Assembly (NCBI GenBank): GCA_049658145.1
Contig: JBASOJ010000095.1
Span: forward strand, 1 to 64,000
Origin: UBA6100 sp049658145
GTDB taxonomy: Bacteria; Actinomycetota; Coriobacteriia; Anaerosomatales; Anaerosomataceae
Length of the DNA stretch: 64,000 nucleotides
Direction: 5' to 3'
How positions within the stretch are numbered: the first letter of the stretch is position 1; every line of letters starts with the position of its first letter. Under the pieces are notes generated by a model. The model was not told the DNA's origin and did not search any database. It was given only the letters and a program-made list of their open reading frames with translations. The translations under genes and the position numbers were made by a program. Positions 17,308 through 26,063 of the stretch are shown piece by piece.

Positions 17308-17877
17308 CTAGCCCTGGACCGACAGCATACGGTCCACGCCCAGCCGCTTCAAGGCAAGCAGCAGCGGCAGGCCGAGCCCGTAGACCACGATCGCCTCGCC
17401 GAGCCCCACAGTCACCACGCCGAAGAGGTACATCGCAAGCCAGGAGCCCGACGCGTCGATCCCGAGTGCCGAGAGCCGGTAGAAGTCGACTCCCGTCGCG
17501 CCCGCCAGCATGAGCGGCAGATACGCGGGGATGATGAGCGCATTGGCGACCACCGGCCCCGCGAGCGCGACGGCCGGTCGACCCCGGTGCCGCCAGGTCC
17601 ACCACGCTCCCAGGAGCGTGGCGCCGCCGCCGAGGACGACGTCGAACAGCGCGAGAACGCCGTACTGCGTGAGCATGTACGCGTTGGCGACCACCGCGCC
17701 GGTCCAAAGACCCGGAACCGCCGCGGGAGTGAGACACGCGACCACGGTCACGACCTCGGAAAGTCGCAGCTGCACCGGTCCGTAGCCGAGCGGGCTCTGG
17801 ATCATCAACAGCGTAAGCGCTGCGTAGGCCGCCGCGATCACGCCCCCGTGGGCGACTCTGCGGGCCCTGCCGCTCAT
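17308..17877 (-). CDS. queT: QueT-family queuosine precursor transporter
   Basis: The protein has 189 residues and five to six membrane helices. The segment G-P-V-Q-L-R-L-S-E near residue 33 is the QueT (PF06177) signature, and G-L-W-T-G-A-V-V-A-N follows. QueT proteins are ECF-type substrate-binding components thought to import queuosine precursors. ECF A/T subunits are not nearby. It overlaps the histidine kinase stop by 4 bases (ATGA) and ends 12 bases before the hydrogenase-like gene. No preQ1 riboswitch is possible given that overlap. Confidence 0.8.
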   Translation of the reverse strand: MSGRARRVAHGGVIAAAYAALTLLMIQSPLGYGPVQLRLSEVVTVVACLTPAAVPGLWTGAVVANAYMLTQYGVLALFDVVLGGGATLLGAWWTWRHRGRPAVALAGPVVANALIIPAYLPLMLAGATGVDFYRLSALGIDASGSWLAMYLFGVVTVGLGEAIVVYGLGLPLLLALKRLGVDRMLSVQG

Positions 17878-19379
17878 GCGGTCCTCGTCTTCTGCCGGGG
17901 CAGCGAGACCTCGAACGTCGTGCCTTTGCCGAGGATGCTCCTGACGGTGATCGTCCCGCCGCTCGCATCCACGATGTGCTTGGCGATCGCGAGACCGAGG
18001 CCGAATCCGCCTGTCTGCTTCGACCGGGAGAGGTCGCTGCGATAGAAGCGGTCGAAGACGTTCGGCAGGTCGTCGGCGGGGATCCCGACACCGGTGTCGG
18101 TCACGTCCACAACGACCCGGTCACGATGGCGGCGGGTGATGATGGAGATCCTGCCCCGGTCCGGTGTGTACTTGCAGGCGTTGTCCACCAGGACGCCGAG
18201 GGCCTCCTCGATGCGGTCCGGGTCACCGTAGAGCCACAGCGGACCCTCGTCGGGACCGGTGAAGTCGAACTGCTTCTCCATGTATCGCGTCGCCGCGTTC
18301 GCCAGGACTTCCCGCGCGATCGAGTTGATATCGTACCGGATCTGCCGGTACTCCACGACCTCTTCGTTGCGGATCACCGACAACAGGTCACTGCACAGCC
18401 GCGCCATCCTCCGCGACTCGCGGTCGATCGCACTCACCGCCTCGTCGCGGAGCGCAGGGTCTTCCGCACCCCACGCCCGCAGGATGTTCACATAGCCGCG
18501 GATGCCGGCGACCGGGGTCGCCAACTCGTGCGACGCATCGGCGATGAAGCGCGCCTGCGCCTCGTTGCGCCTGCGCAGGTTGTCGATCAGACGGTTGAGC
18601 GACCGCGCCAGCTCGGTGATCTCGTTGTTGCCCTCCTCGGGAAGCTGGACGTCCAGCTGTGCGGCGTCGACCGAGTCGGCAGTGCGCCGCAGCTCGCTTA
18701 TGAGCGAAAGCGTCCAACGGTTCGTCAGGTTCACCAGCGCGAGCGCGATTCCGAGCGAGACCGCGGCGACCAGCGCCATGGGAAGCCGAAGACTATCGAG
18801 GGTCCGCTCCTGGCTCGACGGTGAGTACTCGACGTCGAGCACCGCACGGTACACCCCGGGTATGTCCACCGGGACGTAAGCGATGTGGTGCCCGAGGTCC
18901 GCCGGGAGCAGGAGCCCGGCCACCAACGGCCTACCCGCGACCGTCTCGCGCACGACCCGGCCGGACTGCGCCGCCTCGGAGCGGTCCGAGTCCACGCCAC
19001 GACCGCCGTCACTCCCTAGCGACCATGCGAGTTCCGGTGCGGTGGTCACCGTCGGCCAGATGTAGAGTGCCACGGCCGCCTCGCCGGCCACGCCCGCGAC
19101 GATGGCTTCGGGCGGCGCGCTCCGCATGGTTCGGGCGATGTACGCACCCGTCTCCACATCGCTCAAGCCGCGACGGTCCGATTCGTAAAACGCCGCGTCC
19201 ACGGCGCTCTCCATGAGCAGCCTGCTCGACAACGCCAGGCGTGCCGAGGTGCTTTCGGCCTCCTGAAGCGCGCCGCGCGCGACCAGGAAATACGTGCTCA
19301 ACGTGATGCTACCGACGAGCAGCGCGGCGAAGAGCGACGAAAGCAGGGCGACGCGCACCCGTATCGAGGTGAGACGCAC
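17874..19379 (-). CDS. HAMP-containing sensor histidine kinase
   Basis: The protein has 501 residues from GTG 19379, chosen because it follows the regulator stop closely and has AGGGG upstream; a longer frame would overlap the regulator by 143 bases. The membrane segments are at about 8-34 and 200-218, bounding a periplasmic sensor of roughly 165 residues. HAMP follows at 219-271. The phospho-acceptor is H284 in D-A-S-H-E-L-A-T-P, with Ala where Arg is usual. The ATPase has N-A-C-K-Y-T, D-T-G-V-G-I and G-L-G-L-A-I. It pairs with the OmpR-type regulator upstream. Confidence 0.92.
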   Translation of the reverse strand: MRLTSIRVRVALLSSLFAALLVGSITLSTYFLVARGALQEAESTSARLALSSRLLMESAVDAAFYESDRRGLSDVETGAYIARTMRSAPPEAIVAGVAGEAAVALYIWPTVTTAPELAWSLGSDGGRGVDSDRSEAAQSGRVVRETVAGRPLVAGLLLPADLGHHIAYVPVDIPGVYRAVLDVEYSPSSQERTLDSLRLPMALVAAVSLGIALALVNLTNRWTLSLISELRRTADSVDAAQLDVQLPEEGNNEITELARSLNRLIDNLRRRNEAQARFIADASHELATPVAGIRGYVNILRAWGAEDPALRDEAVSAIDRESRRMARLCSDLLSVIRNEEVVEYRQIRYDINSIAREVLANAATRYMEKQFDFTGPDEGPLWLYGDPDRIEEALGVLVDNACKYTPDRGRISIITRRHRDRVVVDVTDTGVGIPADDLPNVFDRFYRSDLSRSKQTGGFGLGLAIAKHIVDASGGTITVRSILGKGTTFEVSLPRQKTRTA

Positions 19380-19386
19380 GAGAAAC

Positions 19387-20067
19387 CTAACCCCTCGCGA
19401 AGAAGTACCCGACCCCGCGGATGGTCTGGACGACGCGGTTCTCCCGGTCACCGATCTTGTTGCGGAGGTGGCACACGAACACTTCGATGACGTTGCTGTC
19501 GGTCGAGTGCTGCGCGCCCCAGACGGCACCCAGGATCTCGTCGCGGGAGATCACGCGACCCGCGTTGGCGACGAGATACGCGAGCAAGTCGAACTCCTTG
19601 GCCGTGAGATCGAGTGGTTCACCGTTCAGGGTCGCCAGCCGACGTTCGGGATCGATCCTCACACCGGACGCTTCCAGCTGCGACTGGACCGCACCCGGCG
19701 CGGAGCGCTTCAGCAGCGCACGAATACGCGACAGCAGCTCCGGGATCTCGAACGGCTTCCTGAGGTAGTCATCGGCGCCCGCGTCGAAGCCCAAGACCAC
19801 GTCATGGGTCTCCGCCCGCGCGGTGAGCATGAGGATGGGGACCTCCGAGCCCTTCTTTCGGATATGGCGCGCTACGTCGATCCCGTCGATGCCGGGCAGC
19901 ATAAGGTCGAGCAAGACGAGGTCGACCTCGTTCGCCTCCATCAGCTCGATCGCGGTCGGCCCCTCACCGGCCCGCAGTACATCGAAGCCGGCGTGTTCGA
20001 GCTCGAGTTCGACGAACCGCGCGATCGTAGCATCGTCCTCGACGATCAGGATGGTCTGCTCTCCCAT
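19387..20067 (-). CDS. OmpR/PhoB-family response regulator
   Basis: The protein has 226 residues from ATG 20067, which is preceded by AGGGGAG at 7 bases; a longer frame to 20118 lacks such a site. The receiver has E10-D11-D12, phospho-acceptor D54 in L-L-D-L-M-L-P-G and a conserved Lys in L-R-K-P. The winged-helix effector covers about 130-226, with L-T-A-K-E-F-D-L-L and T-I-R-G-V-G-Y-F. It is the first gene of a probable operon running through kinase, queT, the hydrogenase-like fusion and amrS. Confidence 0.95.
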   Translation of the reverse strand: MGEQTILIVEDDATIARFVELELEHAGFDVLRAGEGPTAIELMEANEVDLVLLDLMLPGIDGIDVARHIRKKGSEVPILMLTARAETHDVVLGFDAGADDYLRKPFEIPELLSRIRALLKRSAPGAVQSQLEASGVRIDPERRLATLNGEPLDLTAKEFDLLAYLVANAGRVISRDEILGAVWGAQHSTDSNVIEVFVCHLRNKIGDRENRVVQTIRGVGYFFARG

Positions 20068-20137
20068 TGATGCGCTCCCCTCGGCAGACGGGAATCCGCC
20101 CGGGCCCTGGCTCGACATTGCTGTACCTGAGCCAATC

Positions 20138-21163
20138 CTAACGCCGAAGCAGCTCCTCGGCTATCTGCACCGTGTTGAGGGCGGCACCCTTGCGCAGCTG
20201 ATCGGCGACGATCCATAGCTGCAGTCCGTTGTCGGCACTCGGGTCCACCCGGAGCCGCCCCACATAGCAGTCGTCGGTCCCCTCGAGCAACGCGGGCATC
20301 GGGTAGGACTTCGTCGCCGGATCGTCGAGCAGCGTCACACCCCGTGCGGCCGCGAGTGCCTCGCGGGCCGCGTCCACCGTCACGGGAGCCGAGAACTCCA
20401 CGTTCACGGCCTCCGAGTGACAGCGGAGGACCGGCACACGCACGCAGGTAGCCGAGACCGGCAGCTCGGAGATGCCGAGGATCTTGCGGGTCTCGGCGAT
20501 CATCTTCCATTCTTCCTTGGTCGAGCCATCCTCAAGGAAGACGTCGATCTGCGGGATGCAGTTGAACGCGATGCGGTGCGCGAAGGCGTCCGAGACGAGT
20601 TCCCGGCCCTCAAGGAAGTCCCCCGTCTGTCCGTAGAGCTCGTCCATCGCGGCCTGACCCGCACCGGAAGCGGCCTGATAGGTGGAGACGACCACCCGAC
20701 GGATCGGAGCCAGCGAGCGCAAGACGTCGAGCACCACCACCATCTGTATGGTCGAGCAGTTGGGATTGGCGATGACGCCGCGGTGCCACGAGAGGTCGTC
20801 CGCGTTCACCTCGGGCACCACGAGCGGCACATCCTCGTCCATGCGGAACGCCGATGAGTTGTCGATCATCACGCAACCCGTGCGCGTCACCGCGTCACGA
20901 TACTGCCTGGAGATGCCGGCGCCGGCGCTGAACAGGGCGATGTCGACACCCTTGAAGCTCGCTTCGGTCATCTCCCGGACGACCAGGTCCGTGTCGCCGT
21001 AGGGCACCGTCTTGCCCGCCGAACGCGCGGACGCAAGCGCGACCACGCGCGACGCCGGGAAGTGGCGCTGCTCGAGCACGTTCAGCATCTCCCGGCCCAC
21101 GACGCCGGTGGCGCCTGCCACCGCGACCACGGGCGCTTCAGGCATGATCCGATCCCAGGACAT
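20138..21163 (-). CDS. asd: Aspartate-semialdehyde dehydrogenase
   Basis: The protein has 341 residues. It reduces aspartyl-4-phosphate to aspartate semialdehyde for lysine, threonine, methionine and diaminopimelate synthesis. The NADP loop is G-A-T-G-V-V-G near residue 15; the catalytic Cys is in N-P-N-C-S-T near 134; a later R-V-P-V block carries the catalytic-site His region. The ATG at 21163 follows the lysC stop by 2 bases. An in-frame extension to 21430 would lie inside lysC and has no family similarity. Confidence 0.96.
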   Translation of the reverse strand: MSWDRIMPEAPVVAVAGATGVVGREMLNVLEQRHFPASRVVALASARSAGKTVPYGDTDLVVREMTEASFKGVDIALFSAGAGISRQYRDAVTRTGCVMIDNSSAFRMDEDVPLVVPEVNADDLSWHRGVIANPNCSTIQMVVVLDVLRSLAPIRRVVVSTYQAASGAGQAAMDELYGQTGDFLEGRELVSDAFAHRIAFNCIPQIDVFLEDGSTKEEWKMIAETRKILGISELPVSATCVRVPVLRCHSEAVNVEFSAPVTVDAAREALAAARGVTLLDDPATKSYPMPALLEGTDDCYVGRLRVDPSADNGLQLWIVADQLRKGAALNTVQIAEELLRR

Positions 21164-21165
21164 GG

Positions 21166-22425
21166 CTACTCTCCATCCCCGCACGCCGGTACGGTCTCGA
21201 CCGTCACGCTCTGCTCTGCCAGACCGAAACTGCGGTGCAAGGCGCGAACCGCCGTCTCCACCTGGTCGCCGTCGACGACGCACGTGATCCTGATCGTCGA
21301 GGTCGCGATCAGGTCGATGTTGACTCCGGCCTCCGACAACGCGCGGAACATCTGCGCCGCCACACCGGGGTGGGTCTTCATTCCGGCGCCGACGAGCGAG
21401 ACCTTCGCGATCGACTCGTCGACGAGCCACTCTCGCGCGCCCAGCTCGGCGACGACGACCTCCGCCGCACGGCGCGCGCGAACGAGGTCGGCTATCGGCG
21501 TGGTGAACGAGATGTCCGTCGTGCCGGCCTCGGAGACGTTCTGGATGATCATGTCGACGTTGACGTTGGCCTCGGCCATCCTCGTGAAAACGGTGGCGGC
21601 CACGCCGGGCCGGTCGGGCACGTCGCGGATCGTGATCTTCGCTTCCGAGGTGTCGTGAGCGACCCCCGAGATGATGGCCTGCTCCATCGAACCGTCCGCC
21701 TCCTTGACGATAGTGCCCGCTGTCTCCGTGAAACTGGAACGGCAGTGGATGACCACGCCGTGATTGCGCGCGAACTCGACCGAGCGCAGATTGAGGACAC
21801 CGGCACCCCCCGCGGCCAGCTCGAGCATCGCCTCATAGCCGATGCGGTCGATCTTGCGCGCATCAGGCACGACGCGTGGGTCCGCGGTATAGACTCCGTC
21901 GACATCCGTGTAGATCTCACACAGATCGGCGCCGACACCTGCCGCCACCGCCACCGCGGTCGTATCGGATCCGCCCCGGCCGAGCGTGGTGATGTGTCCA
22001 TCGGGCGTCGTGCCCTGGAACCCGGCGACGATGACGATGCGGTCCTGGGCGATCGCCTCACGCACGCGATCGGCGCGCACCTCGATGATCTTGGCCTTCG
22101 TGTGGCCGTGGTCGGTGACGATACCCACCTGCGGGCCGGTGAATGAGATCGCCTCGTGCCCGAGTGCGTGGATGGCCATCGCCAGGAGCGCGATCGCCAC
22201 CTGCTCGCCGGTCGCAAGGAGCATGTCCATCTCCCGCTCGGGCGGCTCGGGGTTGATCTGCGCCGCAAGCGAGACGAGGTCGTCGGTGACATCACCCATC
22301 GCCGAGACGACCGCGATCATGCTGTTCCCGGCCTCCTTGGCCGCCACGATGCGCTCGGCTACGGCGCGGATGCGCTCGGGCGAGCCCACCGATGTTCCGC
22401 CATACTTCTGCACGATAACGGCCAT
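21166..22425 (-). CDS. lysC: Aspartate kinase
   Basis: The protein has 419 residues. It phosphorylates aspartate at the entry to the lysine/threonine/methionine pathway. The N-terminus has V-Q-K-Y-G-G-T-S-V, and F-Q-G-T-T-P and G-R-G-G-S-D-T-T complete the kinase site. Two ACT domains occupy the C-terminal 150 residues (N-V-D-M-I-I-Q-N and N-I-D-L-I-A-T-S), so feedback inhibition by lysine or threonine is expected. AGGGG precedes the ATG. It forms an operon with asd. Confidence 0.96.
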   Translation of the reverse strand: MAVIVQKYGGTSVGSPERIRAVAERIVAAKEAGNSMIAVVSAMGDVTDDLVSLAAQINPEPPEREMDMLLATGEQVAIALLAMAIHALGHEAISFTGPQVGIVTDHGHTKAKIIEVRADRVREAIAQDRIVIVAGFQGTTPDGHITTLGRGGSDTTAVAVAAGVGADLCEIYTDVDGVYTADPRVVPDARKIDRIGYEAMLELAAGGAGVLNLRSVEFARNHGVVIHCRSSFTETAGTIVKEADGSMEQAIISGVAHDTSEAKITIRDVPDRPGVAATVFTRMAEANVNVDMIIQNVSEAGTTDISFTTPIADLVRARRAAEVVVAELGAREWLVDESIAKVSLVGAGMKTHPGVAAQMFRALSEAGVNIDLIATSTIRITCVVDGDQVETAVRALHRSFGLAEQSVTVETVPACGDGE

Positions 22426-22518
22426 GCATGACCCCTCGATAAGAACGCGGCGTCGGTCATGCCGCGACAGTGGCAGTTAGTGTACCAGCAATCGCCGAGT
22501 GTCTCCGCGACGGGACGG

Positions 22519-25083
22519 CTACACCGGCGGCGTGAAGCCCAGCTGCTCCGCGTGGGACCTCATCCGCTCCGGCAGCGCCTCGAGAGCTTCAGCGAGGAAG
22601 TGGTCCGCGAGCCCCGCGCCGGACGCGGTCTCGATACACTCTCCCATGATGGCGAGCGCACGGGCGAGGTGCGTCGTCACCTCAAGGTCTCCGAAGGAGT
22701 CCTCAAGCTGGATGAGCCGCCCGGCCTGGAAAGAGAGCTGAACGGACTCCTCTCGCAGCCGGTCGTTGACCGCGCGCTCGAGGTTGTTGGCCAGCCGGGG
22801 CCCGCCAAGGCGCCGGAAACACGAGAACATGCCATCCGCAACGGCGATATAGACCGCCTGCGCCTCGTCCGAGCCGATCTCGTCGTCGCCTTCCGAACGG
22901 GGCGGCAGGTCCTCATCGGACGACTCGAGGACCTCGATGAACGCATCGACTATGCGCGGGTCGAACTGCGTCCCCGAACACCGTCGCAACTCGAGCATCG
23001 CTTCCTGCTGCGAGCGTCCGCGCCGGTACGGGCGGTCAGCGACCATCGCCTCGAAGGAGTCCGCGACGGTGAGCACCCGCGCGAGGATCGGTATCTCCTC
23101 GGTCTTGAGGCCCGCCGGATAGCCTGCACCGTCGAAGTGCTCGTGGTGATGGCGCACGATCGGAGCGATCGGCCACGGGAACGCCACCGGCTTGAGGATG
23201 TTGGCGCCTATGAGCGGATGATGGCGCATCTGGCTCATCTCGGCGTCGGTGAGCTTGCCCGGCTTCAGGAGTATGTCCTCGCTGATACCGATCTTGCCGA
23301 TGTCGTGCAGGTACGCCGCCATCTCGAGCGCGATCATCTGCTCCGGGGAGAACCTGAGCGCCTCGCCGATGCGCAGCGCGTATGTCGCGACGCCGTCGCT
23401 GTGGCCGCGGGTGTACGGGTCCTTCGCGTCCACGGCGGCGGCCAGCGCACGAACGGTCGCCAGGTACGCCTCCTGGACGCTCGAGAAGAGCGCGATGTTG
23501 CCCACCGCGATCGTCACGTGGTTGGCGATGGTCGCGAGCAGACGGACGTCATCGCTCGTGAATCGCTGGGCGGCGTTGCGGCTGCCCACGGTGATGGCGC
23601 CGACGGTGCCCTCCGAGGATGGCAGCGGCACGCACAGAGCAGCGAGAGCACCGGAGAAGCTGTCGCCGCGGCCTTCATCGCCCCCGTCGTTCGTGCTCGC
23701 CTGCGGGTTGAAGATGAGCGGCCGTCCTTCGCGCACGACCCACTCGGACATCGAGTTGCGGACCGTGGCGTCATCAGCGCGCGAGAGGTCGGTCCCCTTC
23801 CATGCGCGGACCTCGAGCTTGCCGGTCTCACGATCGAGCATGGTCACGTAGCCGATCTCGACGTCGAAGATGCGCAGCGCCGAATCGAGCACCGAGTCGA
23901 GGAGCGTCTCGAGGTCGAGCGTGGAGCCGAGCGACCGGCTCATCTCGTAGAGGGTCGCTAGTTCGAGCACTTTCTTGGTGAGCGACTCGCTGCGCTCCTG
24001 CAACGAGTCGGTCATCCGGTTGAAGTTCTCGGCGAGCTGGCTCACCTCGTTGGCACCGGCCATATCGAGCTTCGCCGAGTAGTCGCCCTCCGCCACGCGA
24101 GCCGCGTTCTCCGAAAGGGTCACGAGCGGCATCGATATGCTTCGCGCCACCCACCAGCCGAGCCCGAACAGCACGCAGATCGCCACCACAGACCACATGA
24201 CGATCAAGTTCGTCGTGGTGGTGCGCGCCCTGCCGGTCACGCCGGTGCCGACCGTCGTGACCAGGTACACGGAGCTGCCGGTGGGGTCGTTGCCGAACGT
24301 CACCTTCTCGGCGATCGTGCGGTATTCCTCGCCATCTGCCTCGAGCACGTGTGGCGTCGGCTCCTCGGCCTCGGCACGGACCATCGCCTCGTCGATGGCG
24401 TCGGGCTTCGCACTGATCGCAAGTGCAAGCGCGTCGCTCAACGTGGAGGGCACGGCCGAGGCCACGAGCCTGCCGGACGAGTCGTAGATCGTGAGCGCCG
24501 CGCCCGAGTCTTCTGAGAGGGTGGCGAGATACTCGTCGTCGATGACCTCGGATAGCACGAGCGTGTACGTGAGCCCTTCGGGACCCTTCACGGGCTCGAG
24601 CGCGGAAGCCGTGTACCCGCTGCCGATGCGCGCGAGGATCGGATGGCTCATGAGCAGCGCCAGGTACTCCCGGTCCCTATCCTCGAGCGGCTCGTCGCCA
24701 GGCATCACCTGCAGCGAGCCTGTCGAGGCCAGCACGGTGCCGCCCTCGTCCAGGAGCATCAGGTTGTCGGCCTTGAGCGATTGGTTGAGCAGCACGAGCT
24801 GACCGGAGATGGCGCTGACGTCCCGGGAGGTGCACGCCTCCTCAAGGATCGCGTTCTCGGCCGCGAGTTTCGCTCCGCGTACCGCATCAGCTCCTCGCTC
24901 CTCGATCTGGGCGATCACCGCCGCTGAGGTCGAGCGTGAGGTCTCATCGACCCAGTCGTTGATGACGCGACCGATGATGGAGACTGCCACGACCGTGGCC
25001 ACCGTACCCACTAGGAGCAGCACCACCAGCAACGGCAGCACGATCTGGCTGTGCAGGTGACGGCCGAAGCTGACGGGTCTCAT
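22519..25083 (-). CDS. Membrane receptor with sensor, HAMP, GAF and HD-GYP domains
   Basis: The protein has 854 residues from ATG 25083. TM1 (about 13-36) and TM2 (about 300-320) bound a periplasmic sensor of roughly 260 residues with a Cache-like length. HAMP, a coiled helix and a GAF domain (about 400-530) follow. The HD-GYP domain has H-D-I-G-K-I-G and H-F-D-G-A-G-Y-P, the residues of active c-di-GMP phosphodiesterases. About 120 C-terminal residues after HD-GYP form an alpha-helical region I do not recognise. It starts 5 bases after the PstS-like lipoprotein gene, suggesting that protein may feed it a signal. Confidence 0.9.
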   Translation of the reverse strand: MRPVSFGRHLHSQIVLPLLVVLLLVGTVATVVAVSIIGRVINDWVDETSRSTSAAVIAQIEERGADAVRGAKLAAENAILEEACTSRDVSAISGQLVLLNQSLKADNLMLLDEGGTVLASTGSLQVMPGDEPLEDRDREYLALLMSHPILARIGSGYTASALEPVKGPEGLTYTLVLSEVIDDEYLATLSEDSGAALTIYDSSGRLVASAVPSTLSDALALAISAKPDAIDEAMVRAEAEEPTPHVLEADGEEYRTIAEKVTFGNDPTGSSVYLVTTVGTGVTGRARTTTTNLIVMWSVVAICVLFGLGWWVARSISMPLVTLSENAARVAEGDYSAKLDMAGANEVSQLAENFNRMTDSLQERSESLTKKVLELATLYEMSRSLGSTLDLETLLDSVLDSALRIFDVEIGYVTMLDRETGKLEVRAWKGTDLSRADDATVRNSMSEWVVREGRPLIFNPQASTNDGGDEGRGDSFSGALAALCVPLPSSEGTVGAITVGSRNAAQRFTSDDVRLLATIANHVTIAVGNIALFSSVQEAYLATVRALAAAVDAKDPYTRGHSDGVATYALRIGEALRFSPEQMIALEMAAYLHDIGKIGISEDILLKPGKLTDAEMSQMRHHPLIGANILKPVAFPWPIAPIVRHHHEHFDGAGYPAGLKTEEIPILARVLTVADSFEAMVADRPYRRGRSQQEAMLELRRCSGTQFDPRIVDAFIEVLESSDEDLPPRSEGDDEIGSDEAQAVYIAVADGMFSCFRRLGGPRLANNLERAVNDRLREESVQLSFQAGRLIQLEDSFGDLEVTTHLARALAIMGECIETASGAGLADHFLAEALEALPERMRSHAEQLGFTPPV

Positions 25084-25088
25084 CGGGA

Positions 25089-25928
25089 TCACCGCACGGG
25101 CGCGTAGCCATTGGCCTGGAGCATCTCCCGCGCATCGTCCGATGCGGCCCATGCCAGGAACGCCTTGACCTCGGCGCTCGCGTCAGGCGCGGTAACGACC
25201 CCGAGCGGTCGCACCACCCGGTAGCTTCCGCTACCGATGTTATCCACGGTGGGCTCGACACCATCGAGCGCGACATGCGTCACGGGGACGTCGGTGGAGA
25301 TGCTGTAGCCGAGCGAGAAGTAGCCGATGGCACCCGCGGTGGACTGCACGCCCTCGATCATGTCCGGCTCGTAGTACAGACTGACGGCCTTGTCGCTGAT
25401 GACCAGGTCCTGCCCGAGCACGTACTCCCGCATGATGATCTTCGCCGACTCGTCCTCGTTGCGGTCGAGGATGGTGATCGGCAGGTCGGGCCCGCCGAGT
25501 TCGCTCCAGTTGCTGTACGCCCCGGCATAGATGTCTCTCACCTGCTGGGTGGTGAGTCCGTCCAGGATCACCGACGGATGCACCGCGATCACAAGCCCAT
25601 CGTCGGCAAGAGGCGTGTACTGCAGACCCAGGGCGCGCTCGTCATCGGTGAGATCCCGGGAGGCGGCACCTATCTCCAGTCCCCCGCTCGCGACGCCCTG
25701 GATGCCACCGCCGGTGTGCAGACCGGGGAGGTAGCGCCACTCGGCCTCGTCAGAGTCATACGCGTCGGTGAGGAGACGGAGCATCGGTATGCACGTCCCG
25801 GAGCCGGACAAGCGGACCAACTCGCGCGGCGCAACCTCCACGTCAGGTTCGGACGTGGTACAGGCGGCACCCGCGAAGAGAACGGCGAGCGCCAGCGCGA
25901 CGAGGAGTGCGCGGGGTCGACTGTGCAT
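25089..25928 (-). CDS. PstS-like periplasmic substrate-binding lipoprotein
   Basis: The protein has 279 residues from ATG 25928, which gives a clean signal peptide (hydrophobic 7-21) ending in G-A-A-C, a loose lipobox. The mature part matches the PBP-like/PstS domain: S-G-S-G-T near the N-terminus, G-I-Q-G-V-A-S-G, A-A-S-R-D-L and an I-G-Y-F-S-L-G block. PstS proteins bind phosphate (or molybdate-like oxyanions). No pstCAB transporter genes are adjacent; instead it is followed by the HD-GYP receptor, so it may serve sensing rather than uptake (inference). Confidence 0.85.
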   Translation of the reverse strand: MHSRPRALLVALALAVLFAGAACTTSEPDVEVAPRELVRLSGSGTCIPMLRLLTDAYDSDEAEWRYLPGLHTGGGIQGVASGGLEIGAASRDLTDDERALGLQYTPLADDGLVIAVHPSVILDGLTTQQVRDIYAGAYSNWSELGGPDLPITILDRNEDESAKIIMREYVLGQDLVISDKAVSLYYEPDMIEGVQSTAGAIGYFSLGYSISTDVPVTHVALDGVEPTVDNIGSGSYRVVRPLGVVTAPDASAEVKAFLAWAASDDAREMLQANGYAPVR

Positions 25929-26000
25929 GTCGTCCGAACATCCCCTCTCTCGCCGGTCGATTCTTAACCATTCTATCGCATCGACGACCCGAATGAGCGG

Positions 26001-26035
26001 CGATGGGTCCCGGCGACGCATGCCGGGACCCATCG
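26001..26035 (-). terminator. Hairpin after por operon
   Basis: A 14-bp perfect stem pairs 26001-26014 with 26022-26035 around 7 bases. It lies 28 bases beyond the porB stop on the minus strand. The T-tract is poor, so termination strength is uncertain. Confidence 0.6.
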
Positions 26036-26063
26036 TATGCGGAGCGATCGGACCGACGAACTG

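Noticed and set aside
17308..17877. preQ1 riboswitch before queT
   Set aside because: The queT start overlaps the histidine kinase stop, so there is no leader to hold one.
20138..21430. Aspartate-semialdehyde dehydrogenase starting at 21430
   Set aside because: The first 89 codons lie inside lysC and have no similarity to the family.
22459..23961. 500-codon plus-strand frame opposite the HD-GYP gene
   Set aside because: It is rich in Arg, Glu and His with no domain pattern, while the minus-strand frame gives a clear receptor. It is an antisense shadow caused by high G+C codon bias.
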